A DNA stretch of 64,000 nt from Methanobacteriota archaeon (GCA_009758405.1 WSBC01000004.1:50634-114633); one strand, 5' to 3'; positions 26,633 to 35,229 are shown, counted from the first letter of the stretch. Program-made: numbers and translations. Notes: a model not told the origin generated them from the sequence alone.

Positions 26633-28395
26633 TGCACATAGCGGTAATAATCGAGGACCTATGTCACCCTAAGAAATGCCAGCATGAATGCCAGTATTAT
26701 TGTCCACCACAAAGAATGGGTGAAAAGGTGGTGGAGTTTGGAGAGAACGGTTTTCCAACAATATCAGAAAAACTTTGTATAGGTTGTGGAATCTGTGCCC
26801 ATAAATGCCCCTATCAGGCAATAAGAATAATAGGTCTTCCAGAGGAATTGAAGGAGGAAAATGTTCATCAATACAGTGAAAATGGATTTAGACTTTACAG
26901 GTTGCCTTCAATAAAGAAGGGTATTCCCATTGGTATACTTGGTCAGAATGGACTTGGTAAAAGCACTGCTATAAACATTCTTTCTGGTTTTATCATTCCA
27001 AATTTAGGAAATTTCAATTCAAAAATAGAAAAGGATGATGTTATTTCTCACTTTAAAGGTACGATATATGCGGATTACTTTAGAAATCTTTATTCAGGAA
27101 AGATAAGGGTTTCCACCAAGCCCCAGTATGTTGATATTATACCTAAATTATACAAGGGAAAGGTGAATGAAATTCTTTCAAAGGTAGAGAGTAGCACAAA
27201 GGATCTCTGGATTGAAAAATTCCACCTTGAAAACATAATGGAAAGGGAGATTGAGGCTCTTTCCGGTGGGGAATTACAGAGCCTTGCCCTTGCAACAACT
27301 TTAATGAAGGAAGCGGACATATATTTTTTTGATGAACCTTCAAGTTATTTAGACATAAAGCAACGACTGGAATTTTCAAAAATAATAATGGATGTGGCAA
27401 AAAAGAGTCAGGTTTATATAGTTGAACATGATTTGGCAATACTTGATTTTCTAGCTGAAGAAATACACATCCTATATGGAACAGAGAATGCCTTTGGTGT
27501 TGTTTCAAGGCCACTTTCAACAAGGCATGCAATTAATTCTTATTTAAGTGGATTCATTAAGGAGGAGAATATTAAGATAAGGGATTGGAATGTTCAATTC
27601 TTTATACATCCACCAGCTGTTGACAAAAACCTTGTCCCCTTGATATCATGGACAGAGATAGTGAAAAGGTATCCCGAATTCACCCTTAGGATTATGCCTG
27701 GAAGGCTTTTAAAAAGTGAGGTGGTGGGTGTTGTAGGACCAAATGCTACGGGAAAGACCACCTTTGTTAAGATACTTGCAGGGGTTGAAAAACAGGATTC
27801 GGGTGAAATAGATTCCAGGGTAAAGGTAAGCTATAAGCCTCAATATATCAAATTTCAGGAGGGAAAAAGTGTTCTTGACATTGTTACATCAGAATTGAAA
27901 GAGAGTTTTGATGATCCATTCTTTAAAAATGAAATATGGGAGCCATTAAATCTAAGAACAATACAGGAATCCAATGTATCTGATCTTGCTGGTGGAGAAA
28001 TGCAACTTGTTGCAATAGCCCTATGCCTTGGAAGAAATGCTGATGTCTTTTTACTAGACGAACCTTCCGCCTATTTAGATTCTTCAAGGAGAATATCTGT
28101 GGCAAAGATAATAAGGAGGTTCATAGAGAAAACCAAAAAGACTGCACTTGTGGTCGATCATGATGTTTATTTCATTGACCTTGTATCTGATTCTCTAATG
28201 GTGTTTGAAGGAACTCCTGGTGTTGAAGGCATTGGAACTGGACCTTACAATATGAGGGAGGGTATGAATAGATTCTTAAAAAATGTAGGAATAACATTCA
28301 GGAGGGATGAAAATACAAAAAGGCCAAGGATAAACAAGCCAGATTCCTATAATGATAGGGAACAAAAAAATAAGGGGGAATATTATTATCTTTAA
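26632..28395 (+). CDS. rli1: Ribosome recycling ATPase RLI/ABCE1
   Basis: The 587-residue protein has an N-terminal iron-sulfur domain with two cluster sets (CHPKKCQHECQYYC and CIGCGICAHKCP), then two ABC ATPase domains: Walker A GQNGLGKS (104-111) with signature LSGGE, and Walker A GPNATGKTT (369-377) with signature LAGGE. ABCE1 splits ribosomes after termination with aPelota/aRF1. All nucleotide-binding motifs are intact and the length is normal. The downstream XPF-type nuclease starts three bases after the stop. Confidence 0.96.
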   Translation: MHIAVIIEDLCHPKKCQHECQYYCPPQRMGEKVVEFGENGFPTISEKLCIGCGICAHKCPYQAIRIIGLPEELKEENVHQYSENGFRLYRLPSIKKGIPIGILGQNGLGKSTAINILSGFIIPNLGNFNSKIEKDDVISHFKGTIYADYFRNLYSGKIRVSTKPQYVDIIPKLYKGKVNEILSKVESSTKDLWIEKFHLENIMEREIEALSGGELQSLALATTLMKEADIYFFDEPSSYLDIKQRLEFSKIIMDVAKKSQVYIVEHDLAILDFLAEEIHILYGTENAFGVVSRPLSTRHAINSYLSGFIKEENIKIRDWNVQFFIHPPAVDKNLVPLISWTEIVKRYPEFTLRIMPGRLLKSEVVGVVGPNATGKTTFVKILAGVEKQDSGEIDSRVKVSYKPQYIKFQEGKSVLDIVTSELKESFDDPFFKNEIWEPLNLRTIQESNVSDLAGGEMQLVAIALCLGRNADVFLLDEPSAYLDSSRRISVAKIIRRFIEKTKKTALVVDHDVYFIDLVSDSLMVFEGTPGVEGIGTGPYNMREGMNRFLKNVGITFRRDENTKRPRINKPDSYNDREQKNKGEYYYL

Positions 28396-28397
28396 AT

Positions 28398-29060
28398 ATG
28401 ATATATCTTGATTATAGGGAGAGGAGGATAATTCCCATCGCACTTGAAATAGACAGCCATGTTGAGGTTACCAATCTTCCTGTTGGTGACATCTTATTAC
28501 CTATTGGCAATGAATGTATATTGATTGAAAGGAAGGAATCGCATGATTTTATTGATTCAATAAAAAATTCCAGGTTATGGGATCAGCTTGCTAGGTTACA
28601 TTCACAAGAAAATGTGCTTGATTTTAAAATTAAAAGAAGGGCTCTAATAATCCACGGTAATCTATTACCTGCGGTTGTTAATGAGAGGCTTTCCTGGGCA
28701 AGTGTATTTGGTGCAATGATGGAAATTGTTTATGTATACAATATACAGATATTCCAGGTAGAAACAGACTATTCCTTTGGGGAATTTCTCAGAGTATTTA
28801 GAAATAGGGAAGAAGAGGGAAAAAATGAAAGTGAGGCAAAGGTAAGATGGGAGAGAAAAATAGAATACAAAAAAGATGAACTTTCATGGAGACTTTACAT
28901 ACTTTCCTCGATACCCTATGTTGGTGAAAAAACTGCAAAAAAGCTATTGGAAAAATTCGGGACAATTGAAAATATTTCAAGGGCTTCCATATATGACCTT
29001 ATGAAGGTGGAGGGGATAGGAAAGGAAAAGGCAAGGATAATTTACAGGCTACTTCATTGA
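28398..29060 (+). CDS. XPF/ERCC4-family structure-specific nuclease
   Basis: The 220-residue protein has the XPF nuclease core: DYRERR at residues 5-10, the metal site with D31 (VGDILL), and ERKESHD (E44, R45, K46, D50) followed by LWDQLARL. Tandem helix-hairpin-helix motifs fill the C-terminus (about 165-220: SSIPYVGEKTAKKLLEKFG and KVEGIGKEKARIIY). There is no helicase domain, so it is the short, PCNA-dependent archaeal XPF form that cuts 3'-flap and branched DNA. It is in the RLI operon. Its end overlaps the convergent KaiC-like gene by 12 bases. Confidence 0.9.
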   Translation: MIYLDYRERRIIPIALEIDSHVEVTNLPVGDILLPIGNECILIERKESHDFIDSIKNSRLWDQLARLHSQENVLDFKIKRRALIIHGNLLPAVVNERLSWASVFGAMMEIVYVYNIQIFQVETDYSFGEFLRVFRNREEEGKNESEAKVRWERKIEYKKDELSWRLYILSSIPYVGEKTAKKLLEKFGTIENISRASIYDLMKVEGIGKEKARIIYRLLH

Positions 29061-29798
29061 TGCAATCTTTGATATTGAAATACCCTTTGGGGTAAAGTCA
29101 TACCTGAAGACACCCACCTTTTCTGGATGATTCCTGAATTTTTTAATTGTAAATATTTTTTCAAACCCTGTCTGTGTTCTTATGTTTTCCATTGTGAATA
29201 TTATGTCCACAATTTCCTCCACACCACTTTGAACAATGCTTGGATATAATGTTGTAACTAGTGTAAATAACGCAACACCCCTTTGATATTGGGTATGTGA
29301 TTTTATCATCCTTAACGTGGAAAGCACCTTCGAATTTTCCTCAATACCAAAAAAGAAATCCAGGGAATCTATGACTATTCTGAAGGGTGGCCTCAGTTCG
29401 GATATGTTAAATGTAAGGAGTGTTAATATGTCCAGCTCTTTTTCAATTCTAAATTTATATGGCCTCAATATCTCCTCTGCAGGTATACCCTTTTCCCTGT
29501 ATCTACTAATCTGTATTTCCTTTTCCAGAAATTTCCTGTAAAACTCCTCCCCTATGTTTATTATCCTAATGTCTGTTTTCCAGCCAAACTCTCCCATGGT
29601 ATTAATTACATCATCGGTTCTTTCTGTGGTGGTAATATAAATTGTATCCTCCTCAGGGAGATGAGCGGATGAAAATTGCTTGGCAAATAATTCAATACCT
29701 GAACCTGGACTGCCAGAGAGAAGAACTGTGTAACCTGATGGAATACCATTCATTAATGCATTATCGAGGTTTTCAATCCCTGTTGTGACAAATTTCAT
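29049..29798 (-). CDS. KaiC-like RecA-superfamily protein with degenerate P-loop
   Basis: The 249-residue protein aligns with archaeal KaiC-like ATPases: VTTGIENLDNALMNGIPSGY, then SGSPGSGIELFAKQF where the Walker A Lys-Thr is replaced by Ile-Glu (residues 35-36), and Walker B-like FRIVIDSLDFFF. Nucleotide hydrolysis is therefore doubtful. The ATG at 29798 follows GGAGGT nine bases upstream and lies just after the stop of the preceding gene; upstream in-frame starts are rejected. It is the third of three related genes in one operon, and probably a structural or sensory partner of the first. Confidence 0.8.
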   Translation of the reverse strand: MKFVTTGIENLDNALMNGIPSGYTVLLSGSPGSGIELFAKQFSSAHLPEEDTIYITTTERTDDVINTMGEFGWKTDIRIINIGEEFYRKFLEKEIQISRYREKGIPAEEILRPYKFRIEKELDILTLLTFNISELRPPFRIVIDSLDFFFGIEENSKVLSTLRMIKSHTQYQRGVALFTLVTTLYPSIVQSGVEEIVDIIFTMENIRTQTGFEKIFTIKKFRNHPEKVGVFRYDFTPKGISISKIASMK

Positions 29799-29799
29799 T

Positions 29800-30360
29800 T
29801 TAATCAACCTCCAGTGTTTCATCGCTAACAAAGTTTATAATGCTCATTATCTCCTGTGTTGCCTGCTCTTTTATTGATAGAATTACCATATAGGAATTCC
29901 TAGATCTTAGAAATGTAACAAAAAGGTGTAGAAATTCGGAAAGTATCTTCATATCGTTATGAATTGCAAGAGAATTTATTGAGTCTACTACCACTACAGC
30001 AACATCTTTCACATTTTTATTGAGTATGTACTGTGTTTTCAACATAATGTTTTCGAGCATTGTAGGACTTTCCACATAAACAGTATTCTCCTTTGACTCT
30101 GCTACATTCATCATAAGATGTGATATACAGTCAACATAGAACACCTTTTTTTCATCTATTCCATAGATTTCTAAAATGCTGGATATGCTCCTAGAAGGTA
30201 TTGTTGCAGATATGTATATGAGATGTATATTCTTACCTGATGTAAACTCGTCCATCAGTAATTTTATTGTATCTATATAGGCAGAAAGAGAGGTATTAAT
30301 ACCTAGGGAAAGTGGTTCATTATATTCCTTTAACCTTTTCTTTAATTCATCTATATTCAT
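29800..30360 (-). CDS. RecA/KaiC-like protein lacking a P-loop
   Basis: The 186-residue protein has the alternating strand-helix pattern of the RecA core and a Walker B-like strand, VAVVVVDSINSLAI (about 120-133), but no GxxxxGK(T/S) motif; the N-terminus is a charged helix (LKKRLKEYNEP). Its order on the strand and size suggest a diverged paralogue of its neighbours that binds rather than hydrolyses. The ATG overlaps the TGA/TAG region of the first KaiC-like gene by four bases, and the next start follows directly, so all three are translated in sequence. Confidence 0.7.
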   Translation of the reverse strand: MNIDELKKRLKEYNEPLSLGINTSLSAYIDTIKLLMDEFTSGKNIHLIYISATIPSRSISSILEIYGIDEKKVFYVDCISHLMMNVAESKENTVYVESPTMLENIMLKTQYILNKNVKDVAVVVVDSINSLAIHNDMKILSEFLHLFVTFLRSRNSYMVILSIKEQATQEIMSIINFVSDETLEVD

Positions 30361-31100
30361 AGATACATCTCACCCCCTCCCTTTAGAAGAGGTACGAGCA
30401 ATATCCCGATACTGGTAATATCAAGAACATAGGTAGCCCTTGAATGTGATGTGCCCCTCATCTTTACCACCCTTAATGTTCTCAAAAGATCCCCTTTCCT
30501 TTCTAGGTTTCCAAGGAGTATTATTCCATCAGAAACAGCCTCTTCAACACCATACTGTGAATAACCCTTTGCAGATGGTAGTAATTCTGAAACAAGGAAT
30601 GTAGTGCATCCAAGCTCTGATAGTGCCTTACTCAGCCTTAATATGAATTCCATAATCTTTTCTTCAGTTTGAAGTCTATAGCATATAGATGTTATTGAAT
30701 CTATTACCACCCTTTTTACATTAAACTCCTTTACTATTTTAACTATATTCTGTATAAGAATATTTATATCATCAAGGGTAAATTGAAGCTTATTCATTCC
30801 AAGTTTTTCATAAATTTCGGGTATATCTATGAAAATTATACCCTTCTGAATCATCTCCTTTGAAAAGAAATCGTAGTTTATCAGGTTTTCAAGTAATTTT
30901 TCAGAAGCCTCTGTAACTGAGATATAAAGCCCCTTTTCACCTGCCATTGCACCATGAACTAGAAATTCAATACTTAAGGTGGTCTTTCCGGTTCCAGCGG
31001 AACCCGTGATAAGAACAGTATTACCCTTAGGAACACCGCCATTCAATATATTATCTAAAGCCTCAATGCCCGTGGGTACCCTTTCACGAACATTGTCCAT
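30357..31100 (-). CDS. KaiC-like RecA-superfamily ATPase
   Basis: The 247-residue protein has a single KaiC domain: VPTGIEALDNILNGGVPKGN, Walker A GSAGTGKT (33-40), and Walker B VKRVVIDSITSI (about 113-124), and the end GTSHSRATYVLDIT that in family members contacts a neighbouring subunit. Archaeal KaiC-like proteins are linked with signalling, motility and DNA repair; this gene is the first of a three-gene operon of which only it has the intact ATP site. No archaellum gene adjoins it. Confidence 0.88.
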   Translation of the reverse strand: MDNVRERVPTGIEALDNILNGGVPKGNTVLITGSAGTGKTTLSIEFLVHGAMAGEKGLYISVTEASEKLLENLINYDFFSKEMIQKGIIFIDIPEIYEKLGMNKLQFTLDDINILIQNIVKIVKEFNVKRVVIDSITSICYRLQTEEKIMEFILRLSKALSELGCTTFLVSELLPSAKGYSQYGVEEAVSDGIILLGNLERKGDLLRTLRVVKMRGTSHSRATYVLDITSIGILLVPLLKGGGEMYL

Positions 31101-31290
31101 GTTTTAAGTTATCATTATACTTCATAATTAATTTTTCTGAATTAATTATATTTTTATTTGCCTTTTTTGAAAACATTGGTAAATTAAACTATTTGAAAAA
31201 TTAGACAACATAAGAAAATAAAGCAAAGAAATATTAAAGGTAGGTAAACTGATAAAAATAGTTAAATAATGTATCCTATTCCTTCCAGAC

Positions 31291-32223
31291 ATGGAAGAGG
31301 CACTGAGACTGGTACTTAAAAAACAGGGATATATGCTGACAGGTGAAAATTCGGCGGTAAAACTCTGTCACTGGTTTAGAGAGAGCCTATTGCATAATAG
31401 ACCTTGTTATAAAGAAACATTCTATGGAATAAGAACACATAGATGTATACAGATGACACCCGCCCTCAATCAATGCACCCAAAATTGCCTTTTTTGCTGG
31501 AGATTTCAGGGATTTACAGAAACCTACCTGAAGGAGGTAGATGATCCTATCCAGATAGTTGAGGGTAGTATAGAGGCACAAAAAAAATTGATATCAGGAT
31601 ATGGTGGCAATCCTGAGGCTGATCAGCAAAAATTGAGGGAGGCTTACCATCCAAAACATGTGGCTATTTCGCTTACAGGTGAACCAACACTTTATCCCAG
31701 GCTTGGAGAGCTTATAGAGGAATACCATAAGAGAGGCATAACAACATTCCTTGTAACAAATGGAACAATGCCTGAGGTACTTGAAAAACTGGATCCTCTA
31801 CCTACTCAACTTTATGTTACAGTTGCGGCCCCTAATGAAGAAATTTATAAAAAACTCTTAGTACCAATGATATCAAGGGGATGGGAAAGACTAAAGAAAA
31901 CACTTGAAATACTTCCTTCCCTTAACACAAGAAAAGTAATAAGACATACATTGTTGAAGAACTGGAATATGGAATATGTTGAAGAATATGCAAAACTAGA
32001 CCTTCTAGCTGAGCCTCATTTTATAGAGCCTAAAGGGTATGTATATGTTGGTTATTCAAGGGAGAGGGTAACAAAGGAGAGCATGCCCTCTCATGAGGAG
32101 ATCAGAGAATTTTCAAAAAGGCTATCAGACCTTACAGGATATTTCTATTCAGATGAAAGGGAGGATAGCAGAGTAGTGCTTCTCGAAAAAGAGAAGAATT
32201 TTCCTAAAATAACAACACTATAA
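31291..32223 (+). CDS. taw1: 4-demethylwyosine synthase TYW1 (radical SAM)
   Basis: The 310-residue enzyme has the radical-SAM cluster motif CTQNCLFC (C62, C66, C69) and the TYW1 context KLCHWFRESLLHNRPCYKETFYG split over residues 25-46, with GEPTLYP and LVTNGT downstream. It converts N1-methylguanosine-37 of tRNA-Phe into the tricyclic 4-demethylwyosine using pyruvate. The archaeal form lacks the flavodoxin domain, as here. A TTAAATAA box about 27 bases before the ATG suggests a leaderless mRNA. Confidence 0.94.
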   Translation: MEEALRLVLKKQGYMLTGENSAVKLCHWFRESLLHNRPCYKETFYGIRTHRCIQMTPALNQCTQNCLFCWRFQGFTETYLKEVDDPIQIVEGSIEAQKKLISGYGGNPEADQQKLREAYHPKHVAISLTGEPTLYPRLGELIEEYHKRGITTFLVTNGTMPEVLEKLDPLPTQLYVTVAAPNEEIYKKLLVPMISRGWERLKKTLEILPSLNTRKVIRHTLLKNWNMEYVEEYAKLDLLAEPHFIEPKGYVYVGYSRERVTKESMPSHEEIREFSKRLSDLTGYFYSDEREDSRVVLLEKEKNFPKITTL

Positions 32224-32239
32224 AGGGAAATTTTTTTAT

Positions 32240-32259
32240 AATTGCATCCTTATGCAATT
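32240..32259. promoter_or_regulatory. Perfect 8-bp inverted repeat at the aldo-keto reductase promoter
   Basis: AATTGCAT-CCTT-ATGCAATT is a perfect palindrome with a four-base spacer. It lies just downstream of a TATA-like TTTTTTTATA (32231-32240) and ends two bases before the ATG at 32262, so it covers the expected transcription start. A repressor bound here would block initiation; the binding protein is unknown. Confidence 0.45.
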
Positions 32260-32261
32260 GT

Positions 32262-32851
32262 ATGAAATATTTAAAGTATGGAAATACAGGAACATATGTA
32301 TCAGTTTTGGGATTCGGTGCAATGACCCTAGGAGAGAAAAACGTCTGGAAACTGGGGGGTGTAAACCAGGAATTATCCGATAAAATGGTAAAGTTATGTA
32401 TCGACAATGGAATTAATCTTTTTGACACTGCTGACGTATACGATGAAGGTGACTCTGAAAGGATCCTAGGGAAATCGCTAAGGGACTACAGGGACCAGGT
32501 AATGATAGCAACAAAGGTAAGGGCTAGAACTGGAGAGGGTATTAATGAACTTGGTCTTTCAAGGCATCATATGATAATTGAATTGAGAAAAAGTCTAGAA
32601 AGACTTGAAACAAAATGGATTGATATTTACCAATACCATGGCTGGGATGTTGAAGCGAACATTAATGAAATGATTGATACTATGCAATCCTTTGTCGATC
32701 AGGGAAAGGTATTTTATCCTGCATTATCAAATTTTGCAGCCTGGCAAATAGCATACATTCAGGGGATAGTGGAAGAAAGGGGTTATGCAAGATATGAAAG
32801 CGCACAAATGAACTACAATTTAATAAACAGGGATGTAGAATATAGTCTTAT
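32262..32851 (+). pseudogene. Aldo-keto reductase, 5' part, split by TnpB element
   Basis: The frame encodes the first about 197 residues of an NADPH-dependent aldo-keto reductase: the N-terminal strands MKYLKYGNTGTYVSVLGFG, the catalytic Asp/Tyr in NLFDTADVYDEGDSE, Lys in MIATKVRARTG and the catalytic His in DIYQYHGWD. It continues to NRDVEYSL and then runs into element sequence and a TAG (32874-32876). The remainder of the gene is at 34226-34651. Joining at TTAT|TCCATTT restores the frame as EYSLIPFLKYNK. Confidence 0.85.
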
Positions 32852-32939
32852 ATTGCAGAAACCTTATATACAATAGATGTAATATATTATTATCTATGAT
32901 GTCAAATGAAGTTTTGAATTCATTCAATAGAGGTGGGTT

Positions 32940-34193
32940 ATGAAAGTTAAGAGAACAGAACAGATTTACATAGGTAAAAATGATACAATCTCAAAACTAT
33001 GCCATATTTCAAAGAATTTATACAACCAAACAAATTATGTATTGAAACAGCAATTTATAAAAAAAGAAAAATTATCATCATATGAAGATCTTGTAAGATT
33101 ATTTCAAACACAACCTGAAAATGATGAAGAAAACAATTATCAGAAACTTCCAGCTCAAACAGCACAGTGGACAATCAGGAAAGTAAGAGAAGCATGGAGC
33201 TCATTCTTTAAAGCATTGAAGGAGTGGAAGAAACACCCTGAAAAATTTACTGAAATGCCAAAGCCACCCAAATACAAGGACAAGAATGGTGAATTTCTTT
33301 TGATATTCACCAATCAGCAGTGCAAGATTGAAGATGGACTTTTGAAATTTCCAAAGATTGTGGGTCTGGAGGTGAAAACAAGACTTGAAAATGTAAATTT
33401 GAGAGAGGTAAGGATAATACCTCAGGGTGTAGGGTATATAATTGAAATTGTATATATGAAAGAAATAGAGGACATTGCTAAGGGAGAACCACGCAGGATC
33501 ATGGGCATTGACATAGGATTGAGGAACATCGTAACTATCGGAGACAGCATCTCTAATGAGGGGATTGCTGTCAAGGGCGGTGTTCTGAAATCAATAAACC
33601 AGTACTACAACAAAGAGAAGGCAAGATTAAAATCAATAAATGACAGGCAAAACAAAGATAAGAGATTAACAAAGAGAGAAAAGAGGTTGTTCATGAAAAG
33701 GAACAGGAAGATAAAGGATATTATGCACAAACTGAGCAAGGCAATTGTTCAATATGCAAAATCAAGGAACATCGATACCATAGTGATAGGTCATAACAAT
33801 GGCTGGAAGCAGTCAGTAAATATGGGTAGAATCAATAACCAGAACTTTGTGGAGATACCTTTTAACACATTGATAAATCAGATCAAATACAAGGCAGAAG
33901 AGGCTGGCATACAGGTAATAATACAAAACGAAGAACACACAAGCAAGTGTTCATTCCTTGACAATGAAAGCATAGAGCATCATGATGAGTACATGGGGAA
34001 AAGAATAAAAAGGGGTATTTTCAGGTCAAAGGATGGAATACTGATGCATGCAGATCTCAATGCTGTGTATAATATAATAAAAAAAGCAGTCCCTGAAGCG
34101 CTTGCGGACGGGATAGAGGGTATAGGGTTATACCCGCGAAGTTTAAGCATCCCCGAGTTCATAAGGATGATAACTTCCAAAGGTGTATGTTAA
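32940..34193 (+). CDS. tnpB: TnpB RNA-guided nuclease (IS605 OrfB family)
   Basis: The 417-residue protein has an N-terminal helical/WED region, RuvC-I with D191 (MGIDIGLRN), and RuvC-III with D372 (ADLNAVYNI). The position of the usual RuvC-II Glu (in IVVEDLN of many TnpBs) reads IVIGHNNGWK here; instead a Glu pair at 331-332 (IQNEEHTSKCSFLDNE) is conserved-looking, as in the TnpB group with a relocated Glu. Only one Cys is left where the zinc finger normally sits. The frame is intact and of full length. A GGTGGG ribosome site precedes the ATG. The protein should cut DNA guided by an RNA from the element end. Confidence 0.9.
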   Translation: MKVKRTEQIYIGKNDTISKLCHISKNLYNQTNYVLKQQFIKKEKLSSYEDLVRLFQTQPENDEENNYQKLPAQTAQWTIRKVREAWSSFFKALKEWKKHPEKFTEMPKPPKYKDKNGEFLLIFTNQQCKIEDGLLKFPKIVGLEVKTRLENVNLREVRIIPQGVGYIIEIVYMKEIEDIAKGEPRRIMGIDIGLRNIVTIGDSISNEGIAVKGGVLKSINQYYNKEKARLKSINDRQNKDKRLTKREKRLFMKRNRKIKDIMHKLSKAIVQYAKSRNIDTIVIGHNNGWKQSVNMGRINNQNFVEIPFNTLINQIKYKAEEAGIQVIIQNEEHTSKCSFLDNESIEHHDEYMGKRIKRGIFRSKDGILMHADLNAVYNIIKKAVPEALADGIEGIGLYPRSLSIPEFIRMITSKGVC

Positions 34194-34225
34194 CATGGTT
34201 AACATAAACCATAACCTGAGGTAAT
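34080..34225 (+). ncRNA. Candidate omega RNA (TnpB guide RNA scaffold)
   Basis: In known TnpB elements the guide RNA comes from the 3' end of tnpB and the right end. Here a perfect 7-bp hairpin GGGTATA-GGGT-TATACCC (34118-34135) lies in the last codons of tnpB and a second hairpin (34195-34212) lies after it. The guide would begin at the right junction with TCCATTTTTGAAATA of the reductase gene. The 5' limit is a guess. Confidence 0.4.
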
Positions 34226-34651
34226 TCCATTTTTGAAATATAATAAAATGACTCTTCTTTCTTGGAGTCCGCTCCACGGTGGCCTTCTAACTGGAAAATA
34301 TAAAAAGGGAGAAAAGCCACCTTCAGGAACCAGGATGGGGGATAGGGGATTCTTTTTCCCATACTTTGATGAGGAAAGGGGATAGGCAATAGTTGATGAG
34401 GTGAAAAAATAGCAGAAGAACAGGGTGTTAAACCTTCATAGGTGGCGCTTTCCTGGCTAATTGATAAGAAGGTTGTCGTGCTTATTGGTGCAAGGAATAT
34501 TGAACAACTTAAGGAAAATATAGAGTCTGTTGATGTTGTTTTGACAATGGAATAGAAGGAAAGATTGGATAAAATATCACAACCTAGGACAATGTATCCA
34601 AACTGGATGATAGAAAGACAAAACCAGGACAGAAAATTTGAAAAGCTTTAA
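34226..34651 (+). pseudogene. Aldo-keto reductase, 3' part, decayed
   Basis: From 34227 the frame reads PFLKYNKMTLLSWSPLHGG and LLTGKYKKGE, the second half of the reductase barrel, later VALSWLIDKKVVVLIGARN and the ending QNQDRKFEKL. It has three in-frame TAG codons (34383, 34439, 34553) and a one-base deletion in the A run before 34410. Each TAG replaces a plausible Gln, consistent with C-to-T changes. The gene is dead downstream of the insertion. Confidence 0.85.
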
Positions 34652-34716
34652 AATTTTTTCATTTTTTTAAAAAAATTTAAGTAATTAGAATATATTATGA
34701 CGATATAGTGATATAA

Positions 34717-35229
34717 ATGGTTGATTATGAAAAATTAAAATGCGATATTTACGAAAGATGGTCATTAATAGACCCTTCATTGCTTCCTATAGACAGGATA
34801 GATTTAGCCATAATTTGTTTTTTGAGAAATGATGCAAGAACGTCGAATTCCGAAATAGCAGAGGCACTTGGAATAAGCGAGGCAACTGTAAGGAGAAGGA
34901 TAAAGGAACTCCAGGAAAGGAAAATAATACTTGGATTCTCAGCTCTTATAAATATACCAGCAATAGAAAATAGCATAAAGGCATACATATATCTTAAGGT
35001 CGATCAGAATAGCATAGAGGATGTTGCACAAAAGCTTATTAAAAACAAGAGGGTTCTAACACTTTACAGGATCATTGGGGAGTACGATCTAATGTGTGAA
35101 GGTCTTTTCCTTTCAATGAAGGAATTGCAGGAATTTGTGGATACTGACCTAAAAACAGAAGGGATATTGAAGGCTGTTACGCATGTTGTGGCCAAGGGAT
35201 ATAAAATAAATCCTTGGATAGGACTTTGA
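34717..35229 (+). CDS. Lrp/AsnC family transcription regulator
   Basis: The 170-residue protein has an N-terminal extension of about 25 residues, a winged HTH (IDLAIICFLRNDARTSNSEI then GISEATVRRRIKEL, residues about 28-68) and a RAM ligand domain (about 80-165). Lrp-type proteins of archaea respond to amino acids and form dimers or octamers. The target is not clear; the nearest genes are the broken reductase upstream and an unknown downstream. Confidence 0.88.
   Translation: MVDYEKLKCDIYERWSLIDPSLLPIDRIDLAIICFLRNDARTSNSEIAEALGISEATVRRRIKELQERKIILGFSALINIPAIENSIKAYIYLKVDQNSIEDVAQKLIKNKRVLTLYRIIGEYDLMCEGLFLSMKELQEFVDTDLKTEGILKAVTHVVAKGYKINPWIGL

Larger units (their letters stand above)
32852..34225 (+). 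mobile_element. IS200/IS605-superfamily element carrying tnpB only (IS1341-like)
   Basis: The ends are inferred by rebuilding the split aldo-keto reductase: deletion of about 1374 bases restores an uninterrupted family reading frame, which places the left junction next to TTAT (32848-32851) and the right one at about 34223-34226; one to three bases remain uncertain. No tnpA gene is present, so movement needs a transposase in trans. There is no target duplication, as expected for this superfamily. A hairpin ATGGTT-AACATA-AACCAT (34195-34212) near the right end is a likely end-recognition structure. Confidence 0.75.

Noticed and set aside
34383..34555. TAG codons as possible pyrrolysine or readthrough sites in the reductase
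   Set aside because: A frameshift is present in the same stretch, and TAG ends normal genes in this window (for example moaB).
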